This document shows, piece by piece, positions 1-20,000 of a stretch of 20,000 nucleotides of DNA. The DNA is from Halisarca cf. caerulea (lineage: Eukaryota > Porifera > Demospongiae > Chondrillida > Halisarcidae). The notes below the pieces were generated by a model. It was not told the DNA's origin, searched no databases, and saw only the letters and a program-made list of their open reading frames with translations. The stretch is taken from the NCBI GenBank assembly GCA_963170055.1, contig CAUJGJ010000376.1, positions 1,102,501 to 1,122,500 of the forward strand. The letters run 5' to 3'. The translations under genes and the position numbers were made by a program. Position 1 is the first letter of the stretch. The number at the start of each line of letters is the position of its first letter.

Positions 1-477
1 GCTATCCAACACGGCACTTTTACGGGGTAAAACCGCAACACTTAGATCCTTTGGTGCAAAGATAGATGAATGTCTAAAACTTTTAAAGTTTAATATGAAT
101 TTGCCTCGCGAACCACGAATTCTATACGCATACCCTTTGATTATATTACGGTCTTATACGCGGGACAGCCGATTACAGACTGCCTGACAGGGGGTTGTCA
201 TCAGAAGTCACCCCTTACTAGTCTTATGTATGTCATACATACATTGGTCTACGGGGATATTACTGTCTCTTGGTTCAGTAAGGAAACTCGATAATCCGAC
301 ACTAATAGTCTAAAGCGTGTTGGATTAGTCATAGATCAGTATGGTTTGTCCATAGATAGGTTTAAGTATTATGGTTTGTCCACTGTATTTGGATGCTCCA
401 ACATAAATGTATGGTGAGCAGGGTAACGTGGAGCCAAAGACACTCTGTACTGCGTCACCGTTTGTTGTCTAGAGTGT
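1..477. other. Non-coding flank with transposon remnants
   Basis: No exon or long open frame is visible here. A short inverted pair, TAATCCGACAC near 292 and GTGTTGGATTA near 318, matches the inner part of the transposon ends found elsewhere in the window. ATGGTTTGTCC occurs twice (about 340 and 371). It may be a decayed miniature element or upstream intron of the WASP gene. Confidence 0.4.
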
Positions 478-1145
478 CTATGGTGGAGCACTGGGGTGTG
501 TGAAACAGACCTCTATGGTGGAGCACTGGGGTATGTGAACCTCTATGGTGGAGCACTGGGGTGTGTGAACCTCTATGGTGGAGCACTGGGGTGTGTGAAC
601 CTCTATGGTGGAGCACTGGGGTGTGTGAAACAGACCTCTATGGTGGAGCACTGGGGTGTGTGAAACAGACCTCTATGGTGGAGCACTGGGGTATGTGAAC
701 CTCTATGGTGGAGCACTGGGGTGTGTGAACCTCTGTGGTGGAGCACTGGGGTGTGTGAACCTCTATGGTGGAGCACTGGGGTGTGTGAACCTCTATGGTG
801 GAGCACTGGGGTGTGTGAAACAGACCTCTATGGTGGAGCACTGGGGTGTGTGAATCTCTATGGTGGAGCACTGGGGTGTGTGAACCTCTGTGGTGGAGCA
901 CTGGGGTGTGTGAACCTCTATGGTGGAGCACTGGGGTGTGTGAATCTCTATGGTGGAGCACTGGGGTGTGTGAACCTCTATGGTGGAGCACTGGGGTGTG
1001 TGAATCTCTATGGTGGAGCGCTAGGGTGTGTGAAACAGACCTCTATGGTGGAGCACTGGGGTGTGTGAAACAGACCTCTATGGTGGAGCACTGGGGTGTG
1101 TGAACCTCTGTGGTGGAGCACTGGGGTATGTGAAACAGAACCTCT
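478..1145. repeat. 30/35-bp minisatellite, about 21 copies
   Basis: About 21 tandem units carry the core TATGGTGGAGCACTGGGGTG. Short units are 30 bp and end TGTGTGAACCTC. Long units are 35 bp and carry five extra bases, ending TGTGTGAAACAGACCTC. Variants (GTATGTG, TGAATCTC, CTCTGTGG) are shared between units, so whole blocks have been duplicated. All frames stay open through parts of it because the 30-bp unit is divisible by three, but no gene is indicated. It lies upstream of the first visible WASP exon, either in that gene's 5' intron or in intergenic DNA. Confidence 0.97.
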
Positions 1146-1193
1146 ATCACTATGGCTAAGCTGCCCAGGCATACTATAGTCACTGCTAAACTC

Positions 1194-1303
1194 CCAATTG
1201 GTGGAGGCAACAACGCCAATTGGTGGAGACAACAACACCAATTGGTGGAGACAACAACGCCAATTGGCAGAGACAACAACACCAATTGGCGGAGACAACA
1301 ACG
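1194..1303. repeat. 22-bp tandem repeat, 5 copies
   Basis: Five exact-length units of CCAATTGGTGGAGACAACAA plus two bases, with few substitutions. The last base alternates G, A, G, A, G from copy to copy, which points to a 44-bp dimer as the duplicated unit. Each unit begins with the palindrome CCAATTGG. Confidence 0.95.
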
Positions 1304-1405
1304 CCATAAAATAGTAATATGTGTGCCTTGTGGTTGAGAATGTTTTTGGTTGGCCGTTCTGAATTACTTCGTTTCACTGTCAGTCATTTGAAGTGCTTCT
1401 TAGTA

Positions 1406-1592
1406 CAGTCAGACCTCACTTATCTGCGCACATCCACTCTGAATGCAATTGTGGATAAAGTGAGGGAACTGGATAAATGAGGGAGCAGTAGTATAGTGTA
1501 CAGTAGGATTATTGCAGATTCGTTCCAATAAAAACTACTGCGGAAGGTGAGGGAACCGGATATCTGAGGTGTAGATCAGTGATGTCTCATTG
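1406..1592 (+). mobile_element. 187-bp MITE, family A, copy 1
   Basis: The left end reads TA-CAGTCAGACCTCACTTATC. The right end is a decayed inverted copy followed by TA at 1593. Internal motifs (GTGGATAAAGTGAGGGAACT and GGATAAATGAGGGAGCAGTA) recur in a reverse-oriented copy at 19680-19872, so this is a dispersed element. Ends with CAGT and a TA target duplication fit non-autonomous Tc1/mariner-superfamily (pogo/Tigger-type) elements. No transposase frame is present. Confidence 0.85.
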
Positions 1593-1697
1593 TAGACTTG
1601 TGTACTACGTATTTCAGTAGTAAATTACACTTCTCGACCATCTGTGGTTTGTCCATTATCTATGGTTTGACTGTGGTTTCACAATTTGCAGTTACTT

Positions 1698-1815
1698 GAA
1701 CCCTTTGATTCGGCTCTCAATGTAATCATTAATAATGAACCCTTCAATCTGACTCTCAGTGTAATTATTACTAAATCAATCCTTTAATTTGACTCTCAAT
1801 CTAATCATTAGTAGT
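1698..1815. repeat. Diverged 39-bp tandem repeat, 3 copies
   Basis: Three adjacent units start at 1698, 1737 and 1777. Each has the pattern (G/C)AAYCCTTYRATYYG followed by RCTCTCARTSTAATYATTA. The copies differ at many positions, so this is an old array. No coding potential is seen. Confidence 0.8.
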
Positions 1816-1994
1816 GAAACATTGTACGGATCAAATATCTGCAAGTTGATTGTATGCTAAGTGAAAATGACGGTCCCAGACTACAACCATATGTTGTCAT
1901 TATAGATTCTCAGCCCCTCTGTGACGCACGCAGATCCTATTGCTGTGTAGGATAGAGATTTGACTGTACGTATGCACGTATATCACTGTAAGTA

Positions 1995-2170
1995 CAGTAG
2001 AACCTCGTTAGTAAGAACACTGTTAATAAGTAATACCTGGTTAGGAAGTACAAGGATATGATACCCCAGCTTATAACCCATAATACTAATCAATATGGTT
2101 AGCAAGTACTACTGATAGTGAGTAGTAATTTGGAGGGTCCCCAGGTGTACTCACTAACGAGGTTTGACTG
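1995..2170. mobile_element. 176-bp MITE with near-perfect TIRs
   Basis: The left end is CAGTAGAACCTCGTTAGTAA. The right end, read in reverse complement, is CAGTCAAACCTCGTTAGTGA. TA flanks both sides (1993-1994 and 2171-2172). Length, CAGT ends and TA duplication match a non-autonomous pogo/Tigger-like element. It ends 39 bp before the first visible WASP exon, just upstream of that exon's splice acceptor. Confidence 0.9.
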
Positions 2171-2209
2171 TACATCATGTACATAGGTGTTTGTTCTCGT
2201 TTCTCCCAG

Positions 2210-6431
<4,222 letters not shown>

Positions 6432-7100
6432 TTTGCAGCATTTATTGTAACATATTATCGAATACATACTCTTTCGCGGAGTATGGATGGTTAATGTAAC
6501 GTTTGTAGAATACTTAGCATAGGACTTAATGTCTGCCTAAAATGTTGCAAATATATATATTTTGGAAATTTCAAATTGAATAATTATAATATACGATATA
6601 AGTAATACTACTAATAATAGCACAAAATAGTAAATTGGAATACTATATATATGGTATATTTGAAACAAGGCCCATTGCATGTGGTAAAGTTGTGCGTAGT
6701 CAAGTTAACTTGCTACTGCCAAACTCCCCTTTTATGCAGACGATACACGCATGCAGTTGAGAAATAATGGATGTATACCAGGTACGTAGTTTGTGGTTGA
6801 CACTCCTTTTGGCCTTTCTGTTCCACATTACCCCACTTTACCCTAGAATCGACCCTCACCCGCATGGCTAAATCATTTTACAATAGTGATGGTTATATCC
6901 CTTCAGGCAATGTGGCTACATGAACACGACAAAAAAAAATTAAAAACAGAAAACAACAAAACGAAACAACAGAGATTAACAAAGACATGAATCAGATGTA
7001 AAAACACATGACACACAGACAACAGCCTATGATTAATAAACAATTGACATTTAAAATGGGAATTCAATTACTAATAATTAGCAAGTACACACACATGCCC
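6432..7100. other. WASP 3' flank, AT-rich
   Basis: No coding exon is seen. No canonical AATAAA follows the WASP stop closely; AATACA at about 6461 and AATATA at about 6549 are possible variant polyadenylation signals. The stretch 6540-6660 is strongly AT-rich. Confidence 0.5.
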
Positions 7101-7379
7101 GGTGAAACCTCTCTAGTCTTGCTGAGCCGGACCACACGTATCCTATTGTATGGCAAAGTCCCATACAAAATGAAGGGGTGTGGCCTGCATGGCTCTGCAA
7201 GACTTAACCTCTCTTACTAATGTTGACTGCACTAGCCTTCTAAAACAGCCCTTCTGTATGGTCCAAAGGCACCCACATATTGGAATGGATGTGTGCCTAT
7301 TCCGGCCACTTCTCGAATGTCAGCAAATTCTCTTGCATGGTGCAAGGGCTTACGTGGCTGGAATAGGAAGGTTTAACCG
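7101..7379. mobile_element. Possible degenerate MITE, about 280 bp
   Basis: The left end GGTGAAACCT and the right end AGGTTTAACC (about 7370-7378) are inverted matches of the terminal motif seen in the other elements. Inside lies a 14-bp inverted pair, CCTATTCCGGCCAC (7297) and GTGGCTGGAATAGG (about 7354), with one mismatch. No clear TA duplication is seen, so the limits are approximate. Confidence 0.45.
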
Positions 7380-8017
7380 AAAAGCCAATCAAATTTAAAA
7401 TATAGTACATAATATAATGGAAGACTTGATCAAATAACTGCATAGAGGGATTAATATGTGATGTTGCCCTCTGTAACTGCCAGGGAGATGGAATCTGGCT
7501 GCAGAGCTGTGTGGTGGGCTGGTGACAGGGAGGCACAGGGAGGCTGGTGGCTTAGTGGGCTACTGGTGACTGCAGAGATGGGTTATGGGATGGACTAAGG
7601 TCCAAACCCAGTGATAGTGTTTCCGGCCTATATTCTCTGCATCCCCCTGCCACCACCAAGAGAAGCTAGAGTGAAGAAGGCCCGGCCGACTACAGCCACC
7701 AAAAGAGAAGAAGATTGCATGATGGAACATTTGACACTTATAATTAAACAATTAACTATGTAGTATGTTTGTTTGTTTGTTTGTTTGTTGTTGTGTATTG
7801 TGTACTTATGATTACTGGGCCCCCTGAAAAGTAGCCAATGAGCTAAGTACATGACCCAGTCTAAATAAGATTAATCCAATCCAATCCAAACATACACAAA
7901 CTCTTCAGTATGGACTCAGTGGTCACTCTGTCCCTGGCTAAGGAATAGTACACAAACTAGCGTTGATAATCAGCACCTTTGGTAGCAAGTGATCGAATGT
8001 GCCCTCTTTGATGTATA
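7380..8017. other. Intergenic DNA between WASP and DGCR6
   Basis: No exon is recognised. It contains a short (TTTG)n run at 7767-7788 and an AATCC tandem trace near 7877. The open frames on either strand look random. Confidence 0.5.
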
Positions 8018-8188
8018 CAGTTATGACTTGTTAATCCGGACTTCGATAATCCAGAACCCTTGCTATCCAGCCAGTAGAAATGTGTACCCGATGTGCACAG
8101 TGCATTGTGAGATTTGTTAATCCAGCACCCTCTTTAATCCAGCATCTCTTAGTGCAACAAATGTGGCCGGATTGAAAAGTCATAACTG
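8018..8188. mobile_element. 171-bp MITE upstream of DGCR6 homologue
   Basis: The left end is CAGTTATGACTTGTTAATCC. The right end in reverse complement is CAGTTATGACTTTTCAATCC. TA is present at 8016-8017 and 8189-8190. The interior has several TTAATCCAG-type repeats. It ends 97 bp before the DGCR6 start codon, so it probably overlaps the promoter or 5' UTR. Confidence 0.9.
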
Positions 8189-8285
8189 TACCTACATAAC
8201 TGGTATGCAAAATTTGCTACCCTATAATGCCTATTGTGTATTATTCGGTCCCCACCATCAATTTCGAGGTCTCAACGGAAGCAAA

Positions 8286-8849
8286 ATGGCGGCCAATCCC
8301 ACCGCTCCACGGAACGATTCAGAGAAGTTGTACCATCGAATGAAATACATAAGAGACACGAATACCGTGATGCCAAAGAGAGTTAAGGCCAAGCTAACAG
8401 ATACAATACTAGAAGAACTGTCAAAGTCATTAGCAGACAACACAGTATTTGAGATCGTGAGACAACTTGAAGACATCCAACAATTGAAGGAAAGACGACT
8501 TCACCACCGAAGAAGGGAAATTCTGAAGTCTCAGGAGCAGCAAAAGGCGGATGTGATAAGCAAACAAAGGCAACAACTAGCGAACTGCCCTCCACTGGAA
8601 AAGAAGCGCTTGAGTCACAGACTGAAAGAAGAACGGGATGAAGTTGACGTTAGGTTTCAGAAAGAACTTCGAACAATGGACGAAGAAATCATTGAGGAAC
8701 TCGATTCAATTGTAAAGGAACAGCAAATAACTCTATTTCAAGCGGCAGTGCCTTTCTTTTCAGAGACAGAAGACACCGAAAAGATTGAGTTCCAAATCCA
8801 GCTCTTGGATATGATTCGAAAAGTCATGAATTATACTTCAACTGCCTAA
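8286..8849 (+). CDS. DGCR6: DGCR6 / Drosophila gonadal homologue, single exon
   Basis: 187 residues, intronless in the window. Two blocks match the DGCR6/gonadal family from memory: NTVFEIVRQLEDIQQLKERR (about 58-77; vertebrate form TVFEIV..L.EIQ.L.E) and the C-terminal region MDEEIIEELDSIVKEQQ followed by FQIQLLDMIRKV. Between them lies a charged, glutamine-rich helix, probably coiled coil. The vertebrate protein is about 220 residues, so this is near full length. ATG 8286 sits in AAAATGGCGG, a good initiation context. The frame is open upstream to 8163, but that extension runs into the transposon and has no family similarity. The family has no settled biochemical role; it is tied to the DiGeorge region in humans and is expressed in the Drosophila gonad. 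Confidence 0.9.
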   Translation: MAANPTAPRNDSEKLYHRMKYIRDTNTVMPKRVKAKLTDTILEELSKSLADNTVFEIVRQLEDIQQLKERRLHHRRREILKSQEQQKADVISKQRQQLANCPPLEKKRLSHRLKEERDEVDVRFQKELRTMDEEIIEELDSIVKEQQITLFQAAVPFFSETEDTEKIEFQIQLLDMIRKVMNYTSTA

Positions 8850-10509
8850 TTAATTTGTTCGTTTCATCAGTTTTGCATGACTGTAGACGAACTTAAGAGC
8901 AACACGCAATAGAAAGTTACCATAGTGTACGCTGACCTATAAACATTTCCCAAGAACATATGGGCTACCCCTTCTATTATCTATGGTCCAACATAGCTAG
9001 ATTTTAGTATTCCATCGCGAGAAACATCAAATCCTATAGCCGCTATTATAAGGAAGCTCCATCTAAACACTACTTTGCGAAATAGTTGCTGCTTATAGTC
9101 GACGAATCAGCCTAAATATGAATTCGTTCGTGACGCTTACCATAGCCATAATACTATGCGTTCTGTATTGTAACCTTGTTATATACGAGGAAGAACGACT
9201 TCAACAAAGCACGTGACGACGCGCCAACCTTCGGCGGTAGGAAAGACCACAACCAATCACCCAGTAGACATCCTCTGTCAACGGACCAGTTTATACAGAA
9301 TAGAAGTATTAGATATAATCGTAGACTTTTACCAATTCATACGCTTCAAAATAATTTTCGTTTAATTACAGGACGAAATCGAAAGACTAGAACGCTTCAA
9401 GATCTGAAACCAATAATGATGTTAATTTCAATGTTTGCCTTTACTGTTTTCTAGTAATAGCTGTTCTTTGTGGGTTTTTTTGTTGTATGGGTTTTCTTGT
9501 TGTTGTTATTGTTTTTTTTTTCCTGTATTTTTGTCTACATGTCTGTACTTTGCTGTTTATTCTCTTTTTCCTTTGTCCCGACCTTGCCAGGGAAGTAATT
9601 GTACCTGTGATCACATGATCATATTATTACACCCCCTGTGTCCGGTCCTCTACCTCTTTTTTGTACTCATATCATTATTCTTTTGAGTAATAATATGGTT
9701 TGACAACATGTGTTCATCGATAGATCGGCAGTTATTTCTCTCTTCTACAATATTAATCATTATTCAAATGCATTTATGACGAAAAAAACAGTCGCAGCCG
9801 ACGCTAATCAGCTGCGCTATCACGTTTCCACGCAATCTTCCGGAAGTCGTCCCTCTAATCTAGAATCTGATATCCCATGATACTATCCAATAATAATGCT
9901 ATTATTATTGCTAATTGAGTTTAGATCCCATGCTAGGGGGTATACTATATTTCGACTTGCACGCATGACACTTTGCACAAAAGCGGACTGGCAAATCCCC
10001 AAGCCGCCTGTGCAAGTGTTGAAGGAAACAAAAAGGCACAACGCTTCTTCTAAAAGTCTCTCGCATCCTGCCATTTCCATGAAATGCTGTATGTACATGC
10101 AAGTCTTCTGGTATTTTACATGCAAAGCTGCAATCGGGATTCTGAGAACATGTGTCTTTAAGTCTCTGCTGCAAGTGTATACAAATCAGCAACTGGCGAA
10201 AAACTGCACGGAAAACACAACACTACACCATGCAGGCAATCACTCTACTTACTTTCCAAATTTGAAGCACTGTGATTTTGGCATATAAACACAAACAGGT
10301 TAACAAAGTGAAAAAGTGTTAATGGGATCTCAATACACACACACATGCGTGTGATGGGATGTGTATGAACTTCCCTACTCTATACTATAGTCTGTCATAC
10401 ATTCAATGCAAAGTTAGCATGCAGTAGAAGAATCCATATCACTTACATTCATCACAGTAGATTAAACACAAGTGCTATAGACTATACGTAGACAGCTGTG
10501 ATGTGGAAA
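8850..10509. other. Convergent intergenic region, no supported gene
   Basis: It lies between the 3' ends of DGCR6 (+) and the RPRD2-like gene (-), so it should hold both 3' UTRs. No canonical AATAAA stands out for either. The 9470-9670 stretch is T-rich. A palindromic CTTCCGGAAG occurs at 9837-9846. A 130-codon plus-strand frame (9896-10288) has no recognisable domain and is probably chance. Confidence 0.5.
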
Positions 10510-18637
<8,128 letters not shown>

Positions 18638-18900
18638 GTTGAATGCTATCACGTGATCACCACATGTTCCCCGGGCAAATACGTACTGTACAGGAAAGTG
18701 GGGCCCGGGAAGCGTAGCGTCGTTTGTTTACCTCTCTGTACGACATGCAGTACTCCTTTGTAGACGTCCACGGAAATTTAAGACTCTTGGGAGTCTGCCC
18801 TTAGCTGACGATAGAAATGTTCATACCAAACGTGGCTCACGTACGACCACGGGGAGGGACCGTGCAGCATAATAAAAAAAGAGTGGAAAGCGTGGTCTAG
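18638..18900 (-). promoter_or_regulatory. Presumed RPRD2 promoter region
   Basis: This lies just upstream of ATG 18637. It contains the palindrome ATCACGTGAT with a CACGTG E-box (about 18648), the GC-rich GGGGCCCGGGAAGCG (about 18700) and TGTTTAC (about 18725). No TATA box at a convincing distance is seen. It is assigned by position only. Confidence 0.4.
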
Positions 18901-18914
18901 GCTACGCGAGACTA
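18900..18914. repeat. GGCTACGCGAGACTA motif, copy 2
   Basis: Identical to 18087-18101. The two copies bracket the first RPRD2 exon and its promoter. Confidence 0.6.
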
Positions 18915-19001
18915 TCCTAATTCATGCAGCGCTTTCAGAGTCATCGTGGTGCCATAGGTCGATCGATGCAATGTATAGTAATTTACTACCTATAGGGCCT
19001 T

Positions 19002-19007
19002 TTTAAT
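19002..19007 (-). terminator. Possible AsnRS polyadenylation signal ATTAAA
   Basis: On the minus strand ATTAAA lies about 230 nt past the AsnRS stop codon and before the RPRD2 promoter. It is a known variant signal; no canonical AATAAA was seen on that strand here. Confidence 0.35.
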
Positions 19008-19235
19008 TTAGAATAAAGTATCCCCTTTTCGATATAATTTTGTTTGCATTCTCATCTCAAAGTGGACTTGTGTATATGCCACGTAACGCTAACATGAATA
19101 CTTTCATTGAACATCGAATTAAGATGGACACTGGATTATAGTTATAATGATTTCATAAACTGTCAACAATGTACGTACAATTAAATATCACCATCTTCAT
19201 AAATGAATAACAGCTTCACTCCCGCTCCTGCTGCT

Positions 19236-19367
19236 CTATGGCTGACACCTGTCCATCACTCTTGGATACAGCACGGCATCTCGAATGTGGTGCATCCCCA
19301 GCAGCCACGTCACAAACCTCTCCATCCCAAGACCATACCCTCCATGCGGACAGGTCCCATACTTACG
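19236..19367 (-). CDS. NARS1: Asparaginyl-tRNA synthetase, last exon only
   Basis: 43 codons plus TAG. The exon follows a good acceptor (TTCTTCCTGTCAG) and begins [18 protein letters not shown], which carries class II synthetase motif 3, the ATP-binding arginine segment. It ends [18 protein letters not shown]. This matches the extreme C-terminus of eukaryotic cytoplasmic AsnRS ([12 protein letters not shown]...HIRD..LYPR...RC.P). AspRS differs at these positions (PHAGGGIGLER), so AsnRS is preferred. The enzyme joins asparagine to tRNA-Asn in the cytosol. The preceding exon lies beyond 20000, so the last intron is at least 633 bp. The gene is head to tail with RPRD2, with 598 bp between its stop and the RPRD2 ATG. 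Confidence 0.94.
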   Translation of the reverse strand, partial: RKYGTCPHGGYGLGMERFVTWLLGMHHIRDAVLYPRVMDRCQP

Positions 19368-19410
19368 CTGACAGGAAGAAGGCACACAGGAGGGTGTAAC
19401 GTACGCTGGA

Positions 19411-19625
19411 ACCTCCACCTCCACCTCCACTCACCATGGAGGGGGGGGAGGTGGGTAACAACCTCCACCTCCACTCACCATGGAGGGGGGGAGGTGGGTA
19501 ACAACCTCCACCTCCACCTCCACTCACCATGGAGGGGAGGGGAGGTGGGTAACAACCTGCACCTCCACCTCCACTCACCATGGAGGGGAGGGGAGGGGAG
19601 GTGGGTAACAACCTCCACCTCCACG
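19411..19625. repeat. Palindromic minisatellite in AsnRS intron, 4.3 copies
   Basis: Copies start at 19411, 19461, 19504 and 19555, with a partial copy at 19611. Lengths are 50, 43, 51 and 56 bp, varying by CCTCCA and GGGGA slippage. Each copy reads ACCTCCACCTCCACTCACC, then ATGG and a G-rich arm ending GAGGTGGGTAACA. It is near-palindromic around CCATGG and can fold into a hairpin. It begins 44 bp from the exon and lies upstream of the acceptor on the transcript strand. Confidence 0.95.
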
Positions 19626-19679
19626 TATTATATAGATAAATAACTGATTTACCGCTTAGAGTGATTTGTTCCCAATGTA

Positions 19680-19872
19680 CAGAGGGATCTCACTTATCAG
19701 CACCTCAGATATCTGCAGTTCCCTCACCTTCTGCAATATATAGTTTTTATTTGAAAAAATCTGCAATAATCCTACTGTACACTATACTACTGCTCCCTCA
19801 TTTATCCAGTTCCCTCACTTTATCCACAATTTTACCCAGAACGGATGTGTGCAGATAAGTGAGGTCCAACTT
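19680..19872 (-). mobile_element. 193-bp MITE, family A, copy 2 (inverted)
   Basis: The reverse complement of this segment aligns end to end with 1406-1592, including GGATAAATGAGGGAGCAGTA and the shared GTATAGTGTACAGTAGGATT. The right end (plus strand, low coordinate) is TA-CAGAGGGATCTCACTTATC. The other end has CTTAA for CTGTA. It lies in the AsnRS intron. Confidence 0.88.
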
Positions 19873-19886
19873 AATATAATAGAGTA

Positions 19887-20000
19887 TAGTTTAACCTCTA
19901 TAATCCAACAATCTATGAACAAAAACAAACTGTAACATTACAGAGGTTGTTGGATTATCAAGTGACCTTTAGTATACTGGTCTATATACAGGGACTGTAC
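19887..20000. mobile_element. MITE cut by the window end
   Basis: It begins TA-TAGTTTAACCTCTATAATCC, the same terminal motif, with an internal inverted copy AGAGGTTGTTGGATTAT (about 19942). CTGTA near 19994-19998 could be the far end, but this cannot be decided at the edge. Confidence 0.6.

Noticed and set aside
478..1145. Regular 30-bp repeats suggesting a CRISPR array, and open frames with HHRGSHTP or LWWSTGVCEP repeats
   Set aside because: There are no unique spacers: units abut directly and all sequence is repeat. The open frames arise because 30 is a multiple of three.
8163..8285. Upstream extension of the DGCR6 frame to ATG 8163
   Set aside because: It begins inside the MITE, lacks family similarity, and the ATG at 8286 has the better context.
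9896..10288. 130-codon plus-strand frame
   Set aside because: No domain, family resemblance or clear promoter was found, and overlapping minus-strand frames of similar size exist. It is probably chance in 3' flank sequence.
19203..19643. Plus-strand 146-codon frame with repeated [10 protein letters not shown]
   Set aside because: It is antisense to the AsnRS exon and then to the intronic minisatellite.

Overview
The window is animal nuclear DNA. It has spliced genes with GT-AG introns, metazoan protein families, very long (TG/CA)n and TACG/TATG microsatellites, and many short non-autonomous transposons. Four protein genes are recognisable in 20 kb. This compact layout, the repeat style and the mix of families suggest an early-branching invertebrate. 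A demosponge is my best guess, but that is an inference from repeat texture and not proven by any gene.

Layout. 1-2200: no coding exon found; it holds a 21-copy 30/35-bp minisatellite, a 22-bp tandem repeat, a decayed 39-bp tandem repeat and two miniature inverted-repeat elements. 2210-6431 (+): a WASP/N-WASP homologue in seven coding exons, entered partway through its WH1 domain, so the 5' exon lies upstream or was missed. 6432-8285: AT-rich intergenic DNA with two transposon-like segments. 8286-8849 (+): an intronless DGCR6/gonadal homologue. 8850-10509: intergenic, with no supported gene. 10510-18637 (-): a complete six-exon RPRD2-like gene. It has an RNA polymerase II CTD-interacting domain, a coiled coil, and a 3.3-kb last exon containing about 31 copies of a PFRPPP-type repeat. 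18638-19235: its presumed promoter and the 3' flank of the next gene. 19236-19367 (-): the last exon of cytoplasmic asparaginyl-tRNA synthetase, whose upstream intron runs off the window end.

The genes are not a functional cluster. WASP drives Arp2/3 actin nucleation, RPRD2 acts on the polymerase II CTD, AsnRS charges tRNA, and DGCR6 is a small coiled-coil protein of uncertain role. WASP and DGCR6 lie head to tail on the plus strand, RPRD2 and AsnRS lie head to tail on the minus strand, and the two pairs converge at about 8.9-10.5 kb.

The most notable non-genic content is a set of about ten short elements. Their ends follow TA-CAGT..(A)ACCTC..., resembling pogo/Tigger-type (Tc1/mariner superfamily) termini. 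They sit in introns of all three spliced genes and just upstream of the DGCR6 start. GT microsatellites that begin exactly at splice donors are the second notable theme. I found no clearly new multi-gene system.
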